From positions 930,001 through 994,000 of the forward strand of contig NZ_FTNM01000002.1 of NCBI RefSeq assembly GCF_900156415.1: DNA of 64,000 nt. Direction: 5' to 3'. The DNA is from Pontibacter lucknowensis (GTDB lineage Bacteria > Bacteroidota > Bacteroidia > Cytophagales > Hymenobacteraceae). The notes under the pieces were generated by a model. The model was not told the origin of the DNA. It was given only the letters and a program-made list of their open reading frames with translations, and did no database searches. The position numbers and the translations under genes are program-made. Numbering within the stretch: position 1 is the stretch's first letter; every line of letters starts with the position of its first letter. Shown here piece by piece: positions 56,868-64,000 of the stretch.

Positions 56868-56899
56868 AAGGGAGTGTCGGAAACATCCGGCACTCCCTT
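56868..56899 (+). terminator. Hairpin between the transglycosylase and Gre-factor genes
   Basis: AAGGGAGTGTCGGA (56868-56881) and TCCGGCACTCCCTT (56886-56899) form a 14-base stem with one wobble. The T tract is poor (GCTGTATAAC), so it may be an attenuator or an RNA-end-stabilising stem. Confidence 0.65.
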
Positions 56900-56914
56900 G
56901 CTGTATAACAGGGC

Positions 56915-57433
56915 ATGAGCAGAGCATTTGTAAAAGAAGACGACGCAGGCGAAGCGCCCATCATCCCACCACGGGCTGCCCTGCCTGCAGGCGTGCCCAA
57001 TTATGTTCGTCCGCAGGGACTGGAGAAACTTAGAACTGAACTGGAAGAGCTGGAATCGGAGCGCACTATTGTAGAAGCCAACCGCGAAAACGATGCGGAC
57101 CGCACCCGTCAACTCACTATCCTCAACGGCAAACTCAGCGCCCTGAACGGACGAATTGCCAGCGCCAGAGTCATAGACCCGCTGGAGCAAACCCCGGACG
57201 AAGTGCGCTTCGGAGCCACTGTCAAGCTACGCACACTTAGTGGTGGCAAACCCGGCACCATCCGGCAGTTCACCATCGTGGGTGTAGACGAAGCAGATGT
57301 TACGCAAGGGCTGATAGGGTTTGTAGCTCCTATTGCACAAGCGGTAACGGGTGCCAAATTCGGTCAGAAGCTGCACCTGGAGTTGGGGCGTGTGGAAGAA
57401 GAAGTTGAAGTGGTGGAGATTAAATACAGCTGA
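56915..57433 (+). CDS. GreA/GreB-family transcription factor, Bacteroidota variant
   Basis: A 172-residue protein. An N-terminal extension (1-35, Pro-rich) precedes an antiparallel coiled coil (about 36-88, GLEKLRTELEELESERTIVEANREND...LNGKLSALNGRIASARVID) and an FKBP-like C-terminal domain (about 98-172, VRFGATVKLRTLSGG...GKFGQKL). The canonical GreA tip (DLSENAEY) is not present; the tip here is ANRENDADRTRQ. It may bind the secondary channel of RNA polymerase, but cleavage stimulation is uncertain. Confidence 0.85.
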   Translation: MSRAFVKEDDAGEAPIIPPRAALPAGVPNYVRPQGLEKLRTELEELESERTIVEANRENDADRTRQLTILNGKLSALNGRIASARVIDPLEQTPDEVRFGATVKLRTLSGGKPGTIRQFTIVGVDEADVTQGLIGFVAPIAQAVTGAKFGQKLHLELGRVEEEVEVVEIKYS

Positions 57434-57451
57434 GCTATGTGTATTTCTATA

Positions 57452-57495
57452 AAACAGGAAGGCAGGTATAGTGCACTATACCTGCCTTCCTGTTT
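57452..57495. terminator. Bidirectional terminator: 44-base perfect palindrome built on an inverted pair of the GGTATA motif
   Basis: The 20-base arm AAACAGGAAGGCAGGTATAG (57452-57471) is exactly complementary to 57476-57495 and the centre TGCA is self-complementary, so all 44 bases are palindromic. It lies between the convergent Gre and cusB genes. The inner arms are CAGGTATAG and CTATACCTG, the commonest form of the window-wide motif. Confidence 0.9.
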
Positions 57496-57509
57496 GTGAT
57501 AGGTTTGGT

Positions 57510-59279
57510 TTAATGCTGGTGCCCCTGCGGCATGGGAGCCGGTTGGTCAGCAGCTGCTCCCGTGCTCTGCCCTCTTCTGTACGTTTCTTCCGTTTCTCCG
57601 CATGTCAGCATCGCCTCTCCGAAATATGGGTTTCGGATATCCTTGATCTCGCTCAGCCAGAATGCGCCCTTGTCGCCGAGTGCCATCGGACAGGACTGTA
57701 TATAGGCCACATCATGCTGAATGCCGAACACTTTCACGGCTTCGATGACTTGGTCGGAAAGCGGTGAGAAAGCAGCTCTTTGCTTTTCCAGATCGCGGCT
57801 TTTCTGAATTGCCTCGGCATTAGACTTCAATGTTGGCAGCAGCGCCATCCACTGATCGTGCATTTTACCATCGAGTTCACCCATATTCACTTGCCCCAAA
57901 GTCACGACAAAGGTACCTGCCGCCTGACGTGCTGCCGGCACATCCGATGCTACCAGGGCATTCTTCAGGGTATAATACTGGTCAATGAGCTGGGTGAGCT
58001 GTTGCTGGAAAGCTTCCGGTGCCTTAGGTCCGCCTGCTGGTGGTGGCGACATCATGCTGTAGTTACCTCGCAGCTGTGCAGCTCCATCCACGGCAAACAC
58101 ACCATTTGTTACCACTTCCTCACCTGGTTGCAAGCCAGATTCCACGACATACCGCTCGCCCATGCGTGGCCCCAGTGTCACCTCGCGCATCTCGAAAGCC
58201 GGCATCTCCTGCCCCGGTACTTTCACGTATACCACCGAGCGCTTGCCTGTCCACAGCACGGCACTGCTCGGCACCGACAGCGACTGTTCTTTGGCACCGG
58301 TAGAGGTCTTGATGCGGGCATCCGCAAACATGCCCGGCTTCAACTGGTTGCCGGGATTCTGCACCTCCGCCCGCACCTCGATGGCACGGGTTGTCGGATC
58401 GAGTACAGGGGTGATAAAGGCTACCTTGGCTGTAAATTCTTTGCCAGGTATACCTGGTACCGTGAAGGTGATGTTGCCACCCTGCTTGATCCAGGACAGG
58501 TCAGCTTCGTAGGCGTCCAGCACCACCCACACCGAGGACAGGTTCGCTACTTCAAAAAGTGCAGACCCTGTTGTCACGTAGTCACCGGCACTTACCAATC
58601 GCTCTGTTACCACACCGGCGGCATCAGAATAAATATCGAAATTGGTGATGATGTCCGATGCGTTTTCAATACGCTTGATCTGTGCATCAGTCAACTTCCA
58701 GAGCTTGAGTTTGGACCGGGCGGCTTCGTAGAGTTCGGGCATCAGGTCCTTGGCTCGGGCAGCTTCCTGCAGCTCACGCTGGGCTGTGATCAGCTCCGGT
58801 GAATAAAGCGAAGCCAGCCGCTCTCCACGGCGCACTTCCTGCCCGGTAAAGTTCACGTAGAGCCGCTCAATGCGTCCCGGAAACTTAGCTGTGATCGAAG
58901 ACACCTGCTGTTCGTTCAAGGCCACTCTGCCCGATAGCACGAGTTCGTTCTCCGGATCAACCATTTCCAGCCTGGTAGTTTGGATGTTAGAAAGAGCGAT
59001 GGCCTCCGGTGTCATCTCAAGTACATAGCGGCTGGTTTTGTTACTGCTTCCGCCATTGCTCACCGGAATCAAATCCATGCCACAAAGCGGGCATTTCCCC
59101 GGTCCCTCCTGCCTGATCTGTGGGTGCATGGAGCAGGTATACTCCGTGGCACCCGCTACCTCTCCGGCGTGTTCGTGTGCCTGTTCTGAACCCCGGCCGC
59201 CAAACAGCAGCCAGCCCAGCAACAGTCCGCCCAAGGCCACGAGTAAGTAGGTTCCGATTCTTTTATTTCTTGATGTCAT
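57510..59279 (-). CDS. cusB: CusB-like periplasmic adaptor of a Cu(I)/Ag(I) RND efflux pump
   Basis: A 589-residue membrane-fusion protein. It has an N-terminal membrane anchor (10-27), a His-containing stretch (HEHAG), and a heavy-metal-binding domain at about 46-72 with C49 and H52 (CSMHP) and C63/C66 (CPLCGMD). The adaptor core with lipoyl and barrel domains follows (about 100-420, e.g. ISSITAKFPGRIERLYVNFTGQEVRRGERLASLYSPEL). The C-terminus (about 430-560) matches DUF3347 (LTQLIDQYYTLKNALVASDVPAARQAA...). Last gene of the leftward cusA-cusC-cusB operon, 131 bases after the TolC-like gene. Confidence 0.92.
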   Translation of the reverse strand: MTSRNKRIGTYLLVALGGLLLGWLLFGGRGSEQAHEHAGEVAGATEYTCSMHPQIRQEGPGKCPLCGMDLIPVSNGGSSNKTSRYVLEMTPEAIALSNIQTTRLEMVDPENELVLSGRVALNEQQVSSITAKFPGRIERLYVNFTGQEVRRGERLASLYSPELITAQRELQEAARAKDLMPELYEAARSKLKLWKLTDAQIKRIENASDIITNFDIYSDAAGVVTERLVSAGDYVTTGSALFEVANLSSVWVVLDAYEADLSWIKQGGNITFTVPGIPGKEFTAKVAFITPVLDPTTRAIEVRAEVQNPGNQLKPGMFADARIKTSTGAKEQSLSVPSSAVLWTGKRSVVYVKVPGQEMPAFEMREVTLGPRMGERYVVESGLQPGEEVVTNGVFAVDGAAQLRGNYSMMSPPPAGGPKAPEAFQQQLTQLIDQYYTLKNALVASDVPAARQAAGTFVVTLGQVNMGELDGKMHDQWMALLPTLKSNAEAIQKSRDLEKQRAAFSPLSDQVIEAVKVFGIQHDVAYIQSCPMALGDKGAFWLSEIKDIRNPYFGEAMLTCGETEETYRRGQSTGAAADQPAPMPQGHQH

Positions 59280-59334
59280 GTTTCTTTATGCTTATGACTG
59301 TTGTTCTTCTGATTTTCAGTGCTTTTGTAGACTG

Positions 59335-59375
59335 GTGCACGATTGTCATCTCCCTGCCCCCTTCAAAGGGGACAC
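59335..59375. repeat. CCCCCTT-type dispersed repeat, copy in the cus operon
   Basis: GGTGCACGATTGTCATCTCC followed by CTGCCCCCTTCAAAGGGGAC. It is the best copy of the family; it lies between the TolC-like gene and cusB and would be transcribed with them. Confidence 0.7.
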
Positions 59376-59410
59376 TATTGCCCGTCTACTCTATCTATAC
59401 CTACCCAATT

Positions 59411-60853
59411 CTAATTATCCCCCTGCATCATGCGGTTGATGGCTGACACGGCAATGTTCTGGTCTGTGACAGCCTGCAGTTGCTGTTGCCTTAAGCTGAG
59501 CAAAGACTGACGCTGGCGGATGATCTCTTCTATACCTGTGCCCGTAACGGAATAGTTTGTGGTGAGCAGCCGGATGGTCTGTTCTGTGAGCGTTACCTGA
59601 TCTTTGAGCAGGTTAATCCGGCTGACTGCACTCTGGTACTGGTATAGCAGATTCTCCAGTTCCGTGAACAGTTCACGCTCCGTAGCTTCCTTCTGGAACA
59701 CAGCCGCCTGTTGGGAGAACTCTGCTTCCTTTTGGGCCGCATTGTATTTTTTACGGTAGATCGGCAGCGTCAGGGTCACCATCGGCATCACCATGTTCTC
59801 GCCGCCCATATTCATCTGGGTCATATCATCCATGCGCGGTTTGAAGATCATATAGTTTAGCCCCACCCCAATCATTGGTCGGCCCATCAGTTGCGCCATC
59901 CGCAGTTGGGATTCCCGGGCCTTCTCGTCCCACTCATACATTTTGAGCATCGGGTGATTGCTGCGGATCGAGTCTTCGATCAGCGACAAGGTAGCCGGCA
60001 ACGCAGCAGGCAGGAGCGTGTCGGCAGAAATGACCGTCATGCTTGGACGGCGGCGCAACAGCTGGTTAAAAGCTACCTGCAGCGGCCTGCGTGCTTCATG
60101 ATGAATCAGGACCTGGTTTTCCAGTTCTTTCACTTGCAACCGGATCAGCATGACATCGACCATAGAAGACCCTCCTGTACTGCCCATACCGGACATACTA
60201 CTGCCGCCAGCCGCCATGTTGCCCCCACTGGCCGAGCCCGCAGCTGCACCGCCGGAGCTCTCCATACCCGCCATACCGGAGCCACCGCTCCCCACAGCAC
60301 TAGAAGAGCCAGTCGAGCCGCCCGTTGTACCCCGGGCTGGCGTGGCGGCTCCAGAAGTGCCGCCTGCCGGAGCCGATTTATACCTGGCCAGGGCCAGTCT
60401 TTCGAGTGTCTTCATGATCTCCAACTCCTTCTCCATCAGGATCGATTCCTGATCATTCAGGTATAGCTGGTACCAGATGGTGCGCACCTCGTGGTACAGG
60501 TTGATTTTCGCTTCAATGAAGGATGCAAATTTCATCTGCGCCATGTAGTCCGCCTCGTCGCGGGCCGCCTTTTGTGAACCAAACCAGGGGAACATCTGCA
60601 TCACTGAGATATCGCCTACCTGATTGCCCATGAAGCGCTCCATCGGCCGCAGAAAAAAGTTAAAGGAAGCCTCCGGGTCTGGCAGCGCCCCCACCTGCGG
60701 GGCACGCTGCAGCGCCGCCTGGTACTCGGCGTAGCGCGCCTTCAGCGTCGGGCTGTTCTCGCCTGCCTCCACCAGATATTCTTCCAGCGTTTGCGCTTGT
60801 GCCAAGGGCATTGCCACCAGCACTAGCATGATTAAAGCCAGTATCTTTTTCAT
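59411..60853 (-). CDS. TolC-family outer membrane efflux protein (CusC-like) with a Gly/Ser/Met-rich insert
   Basis: A 480-residue protein with a signal peptide (ending AQAQT). The outer-membrane-factor repeats are seen as LEEYLVEAGENSPTLKARYAEYQAA...and LRMAQLMGRPMIGVGLNYMIF. Between about residues 160 and 230 there is a low-complexity insert of Gly, Ser, Ala, Thr and Met (e.g. GMAGMESSGG, MAAGGSSMSGMGSTGG) that is absent from ordinary TolC proteins and sits where the helical barrel would be expected. Met-rich stretches often bind Cu(I) or Ag(I). It overlaps cusA by four bases (ATGA) and precedes cusB. Confidence 0.88.
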   Translation of the reverse strand: MKKILALIMLVLVAMPLAQAQTLEEYLVEAGENSPTLKARYAEYQAALQRAPQVGALPDPEASFNFFLRPMERFMGNQVGDISVMQMFPWFGSQKAARDEADYMAQMKFASFIEAKINLYHEVRTIWYQLYLNDQESILMEKELEIMKTLERLALARYKSAPAGGTSGAATPARGTTGGSTGSSSAVGSGGSGMAGMESSGGAAAGSASGGNMAAGGSSMSGMGSTGGSSMVDVMLIRLQVKELENQVLIHHEARRPLQVAFNQLLRRRPSMTVISADTLLPAALPATLSLIEDSIRSNHPMLKMYEWDEKARESQLRMAQLMGRPMIGVGLNYMIFKPRMDDMTQMNMGGENMVMPMVTLTLPIYRKKYNAAQKEAEFSQQAAVFQKEATERELFTELENLLYQYQSAVSRINLLKDQVTLTEQTIRLLTTNYSVTGTGIEEIIRQRQSLLSLRQQQLQAVTDQNIAVSAINRMMQGDN

Positions 60854-63800
60854 ACGGTTTCTTTTTTGATTTTGGATTCTTCGCGCCAGCTATATAACAC
60901 CGGCACAATCAGCAGCGTGATCAGGGCCACGAACATTCCCCCGAAAGAAGGGATCGCCATCGGGATCATGATATCGGAGCCTCGCCCCGAAGACGTGAGC
61001 ACAGGCAACAGCGCCAGCAAAGTCGTGGCGGTGGTCATCAGACAAGGACGCACGCGGCGTATACCTGCCTCCATTACTGCTTCGCGTACTTCGGCTCTGG
61101 TTTGCGGTGTGTTGCGTTCAAAGCTTTGTTTCAGATAAGTCCCCATTACCACACCATCGTCCGTCGCGATGCCAAACAGGGCGATAAAGCCAACCCACAC
61201 GGCCACACTCAGGTTAAAGGTCCGCATCTGGAACAACTCCCGCATATTGGTCTCGCCAAAGGAGAAGTTCATGAACCAGCCCTGGCTGTAAAGCCACAGC
61301 ATCATAAAGCCGCCGGCAAAAGCCATGGCAATCGATGTGAAAATAAAAAGCGACGTGCTCACCGACCGGAACTGGAAATACAGGATCAGGAAGATGATCA
61401 GTAAGCTGAGTGGCACAATAAAGGATAATCTTTCTTCGGCTCGAATCTGATTTTCGTAGTTGCCAGAGAACTTATAACTCACCCCAGCCGGCACTACCAG
61501 TTCGCCACTTGCGATCTTCTCCTGCAGGTAGCGCTGTGCATCTTCCACCACGGTCACTTCGGCAAAGCCCTCGCGTTTGTCCAGCAGCACGTAGCCAGTC
61601 AGGAAGGAGTCCTCGCCGCGGATCATCATCGGTCCCGGACGGAATTCCACTTTGGCAATGGCAGCCAACGGAATCTGTCCACCTTGTGGATTTGAGATCA
61701 TGATGCGGCTCACGGATTCCGGATCAGTACGATACTCGCGGGCGTAGCGGGCCCGGATGGAATAGCGCTCGCGGCCCTCCACAGTGGTGGTCAACGCCAT
61801 GCCGCCCATCGCCACTTCAATGTACTCCTGCACGTCGGCCACGTTGAGGCCGTAGCGGCCCATGGCACGGCGGTCCAGGTCTATTTCCATGTAAGGCTTG
61901 CCTAGGGAACGGTCGGCATACACAGCCTCAGGCTTCACAGAAGGCACCTCTTTCAGGAGCCGCTCCATTTGCATGCTGAAGTCCTCGATGGTCTGCAGAT
62001 CCGGTCCGTATACCTTTACTCCCATCGGCGCGCGCATACCAGTCTGCAGCATCACCAGTCGGGTTTCGATCGGTTGCAGCTTCGGGGCGGAAGTCACGCC
62101 CGGCAGTTCGGCCACTTCCACGATCTCGTTCCAGATGTCGTCAGGCGTCCTGATGTGGTCGCGCCACTGGCGGTAATACTCGCCACTTTTGTCTTCGATC
62201 AGGTTGCCTTTTTCGTCCCGCGCAAACTCGCCGTCATCGTTTACCTTGAAGCGGACCTTATACCCGTTTTCATCCGTGATGTACTCGGATTTGTACTGGA
62301 TCACGTTCTCGTACATCGACATCGGGGCCGGGTCCAAAGCTGTTTCGGCACGACCTGCTTTGCCCACGACCATCTCCACTTCAGGTATAGCCGTGATGAG
62401 CATATCGAGTTGCTGCACATAGCGCTTGTTCGCCTCCACACCGGTGTGCGGCATCGAGGTCGGCATCAGCAGGAAAGCGCCTTCGTCCAGGGATGGCATG
62501 AACTCCTTGCCCATACCCGGGAAGGTATGCACCAGTCCGCTCCAGGGAGCAGATGTGCGAACGTTCACCCCCACTTTATCGAAGCCAGTTGCCACCCAGC
62601 CAAACACGCCGTTGAAACCGATCCAGATGTTAAGCCCCAGCAGCATAATGAAAGCCGGGATCAGCATGAAAGTACCTTTGTTGGCCAGACACCAGCCCAG
62701 CACCCGCGGGTATACCCTGATGAAAAAGGAAAACAATCCAAGCACCAATCCGATGATCAGCAGGATAAAAATGAAGTTCACAAAATAGCTCACCGAAACG
62801 CCCAGCGGCACCCACTCGGTCGCCAGCAGCCACGAAACGGCCAGTACCGCTATACCTACCATGATCAGTGTATGGTGACGCCCGAAGCGCTCCGGCTGAT
62901 AGTAATTGAGCAGGTTATTAGCCGCAATCAATACCAATGTGATACCTGCCAGCGGCACAATGAACAAAGCTATTATACCCAGGCCCACCAATGCCCAGTT
63001 CAGTATCTTACTCCAGGCCACGTTGCGCGACTTCAGCCCGAAAATAGTATGTGCAAAAGCCGGCATGATCAGGATCGTAAAGATCAGCGACGCCACCAGC
63101 GCAAAGGTCTTGGTGTAGGCCAGCGGACCGAAAAGCTTGCCCTCCGCCGCCTCCAGCGTGAACACGGGCAAAAATGAAATAATGGTCGTGGAAACAGCCG
63201 TCAGAATCGCAGTAGCCACCTCCGTGGTGGCATTGTATACCGTCTTTATCAGTGATTGCCCCGGCGGGGCCTCTTCCATGTGCCGCAGGATGTTCTCGTT
63301 AAGAATGATCCCCAGATCGACCATGGTACCGATGGCAATGGCTATACCTGAAAGTGCCACGATATTGGCGTCCACCCCGAAGTACTTCATCAGGATGAAA
63401 GTCATTAACACAGCCAGCGGCAATAGCGCAGAAATCAGCAGCGAAGCCCGCAGGTTGTAGACCATCACGATGATCACAATGATAGTGATCAGGATCTGCA
63501 GGATGATGGCAGTGTTGAGCGTGCCCAGTGTCTCGTTGATCAACTGCGTGCGGTCATAGAAAGGCACCACCGTCACTTTGGAAATGCGCCCATCGGCCAG
63601 CTTTTTGGAAGGCAGACCGGCAGCAATATCGTCCAGTTTGGCCTTCACGTTGTTGATCACCGCCAGCGGATTGTCGCCATAGCGGGCGATCACCACACCG
63701 CCTACGGCCTCGGCGCCACTCTTATCGAGCACGCCCAGCATAGAACGGTCAGCCGGACCAATGTTCACCCGTCCGATGTCCCGGATGCGGATCGGTACGT

Positions 63801-64000
63801 TGTTGGCTACCCGCACGGTGGCGTTTTCGATGTCGCTTATTTCCTTCACATAGCCCAAGCCACGCACCAGGTACTCCACCTGGTTGATCTCTACGGTGCT
63901 GGCGCCCACTTCCTGGTTACTGGCTTTCAAGGCATTCATCACCTCCATCATGGAGACGTTGTTTGCCTTCATGGCTACCGGGTCGAGGTCTACCTGGTAC
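60850..64000 (-). CDS. cusA: CusA/CzcA-family RND efflux transporter, C-terminal 1049 residues (5' end outside window)
   Basis: The frame is open to the right edge, so about 200 N-terminal residues are missing. RND hallmarks are present: the helix-4 motif GIAIAIGTMVDLGIILNENILRHMEE with the proton-relay Asp, MPTSMPHTGVEANKRYVQQLD, the Met-rich APMSMYENVIQYKSEY and TGMRAPMGVKVYGPDL segments typical of CusA, and a C-terminal VSSGRGSDIMIPMAIPSFGG. Relative to E. coli CusA there is extra sequence: two or more additional hydrophobic segments after helix 6 and a charged periplasmic loop (about 60 residues, VNDDGEFARDEKGNLIEDK). It exports Cu(I)/Ag(I) from the periplasm. It overlaps the TolC gene by four bases. 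Confidence 0.93.
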   Translation of the reverse strand, partial: YQVDLDPVAMKANNVSMMEVMNALKASNQEVGASTVEINQVEYLVRGLGYVKEISDIENATVRVANNVPIRIRDIGRVNIGPADRSMLGVLDKSGAEAVGGVVIARYGDNPLAVINNVKAKLDDIAAGLPSKKLADGRISKVTVVPFYDRTQLINETLGTLNTAIILQILITIIVIIVMVYNLRASLLISALLPLAVLMTFILMKYFGVDANIVALSGIAIAIGTMVDLGIILNENILRHMEEAPPGQSLIKTVYNATTEVATAILTAVSTTIISFLPVFTLEAAEGKLFGPLAYTKTFALVASLIFTILIMPAFAHTIFGLKSRNVAWSKILNWALVGLGIIALFIVPLAGITLVLIAANNLLNYYQPERFGRHHTLIMVGIAVLAVSWLLATEWVPLGVSVSYFVNFIFILLIIGLVLGLFSFFIRVYPRVLGWCLANKGTFMLIPAFIMLLGLNIWIGFNGVFGWVATGFDKVGVNVRTSAPWSGLVHTFPGMGKEFMPSLDEGAFLLMPTSMPHTGVEANKRYVQQLDMLITAIPEVEMVVGKAGRAETALDPAPMSMYENVIQYKSEYITDENGYKVRFKVNDDGEFARDEKGNLIEDKSGEYYRQWRDHIRTPDDIWNEIVEVAELPGVTSAPKLQPIETRLVMLQTGMRAPMGVKVYGPDLQTIEDFSMQMERLLKEVPSVKPEAVYADRSLGKPYMEIDLDRRAMGRYGLNVADVQEYIEVAMGGMALTTTVEGRERYSIRARYAREYRTDPESVSRIMISNPQGGQIPLAAIAKVEFRPGPMMIRGEDSFLTGYVLLDKREGFAEVTVVEDAQRYLQEKIASGELVVPAGVSYKFSGNYENQIRAEERLSFIVPLSLLIIFLILYFQFRSVSTSLFIFTSIAMAFAGGFMMLWLYSQGWFMNFSFGETNMRELFQMRTFNLSVAVWVGFIALFGIATDDGVVMGTYLKQSFERNTPQTRAEVREAVMEAGIRRVRPCLMTTATTLLALLPVLTSSGRGSDIMIPMAIPSFGGMFVALITLLIVPVLYSWREESKIKKETV

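Noticed and set aside
61969..63177. Antisense frame of 402 codons opposite cusA
   Set aside because: Shadow of the cusA reading frame. The His/Gln/Arg-rich composition is typical of antisense translation of GC-rich genes.

Overview
The window looks like a chromosomal segment of a Bacteroidota bacterium of the order Cytophagales. A Pontibacter-like member of the Hymenobacteraceae is my best guess, from gene content rather than a search. Supporting signs are lipoproteins and secreted enzymes typical of that phylum (DUF2911, DUF922, PepSY-like, a DUF3347-tailed CusB, a two-subunit IorAB-type oxidoreductase), few strong Shine-Dalgarno sequences, and several -7 boxes of the TAnnTTTG type. I see no rRNA, tRNA, CRISPR array, prophage or insertion sequence.

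Layout, left to right. 1-1129: the 3' end of a SAM-methyltransferase-like gene and a GNAT acetyltransferase. 1332-7880: a secreted M13 metallopeptidase, an IorA/IorB molybdenum hydroxylase pair and malate:quinone oxidoreductase. 8165-11903: an unknown duplicated-domain protein, a PAS histidine kinase overlapping it tail to tail, and an acyl-CoA dehydrogenase. 12301-19233: a class A penicillin-binding protein, an OmpR-type two-component system, a PepSY/SdiA-regulated lipoprotein that is a likely target, and a PAP2 phosphatase. 19303-22626: a class IV aminotransferase, a P1-family peptidase, an S1/P1 nuclease and a cold-shock protein. 22711-28356: a complete trans-4-hydroxy-L-proline degradation cluster with a divergent AraC regulator. 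28412-36492: M1 peptidase, DUF922 and DUF2911 proteins, a duplicated-domain lipoprotein, an ATP-cone/PD-(D/E)XK nuclease and PEP synthase. 36806-52947: a CBS-domain protein followed by a complete 13-gene nuo operon (A-B-CD-E-F-G-H-I-J-K-L-M-N). It has a fused nuoCD and subunit lengths close to the E. coli enzyme, which is unusual enough in this phylum to suggest transfer. 53421-57433: a GNAT-like protein, a CBM20-esterase, a lytic transglycosylase and a Gre-family factor. 57510-64000: a leftward CusA-CusC-CusB type Cu(I)/Ag(I) efflux operon, with cusA cut by the right edge.

The most striking feature is not a gene. The hexamer GGTATA (TATACC on the other strand), usually as CAGGTATAG, occurs about 150 times by my reading, against roughly 27 expected from base composition. 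It lies on both strands, in all reading frames, in genes and in spacers, and once as an inverted pair that forms a terminator. This resembles DNA-uptake-sequence or HIP1-type genome-wide motifs and is the best candidate here for something undescribed.

The nuo operon is interrupted at nuoB/nuoCD and nuoH/nuoI by clusters of dispersed repeats. They include a GAGTTTG-type repeat that starts exactly at stop codons, a CCCCCTT palindromic repeat family and a REP-like group of palindromes with TCC/GGA loops.
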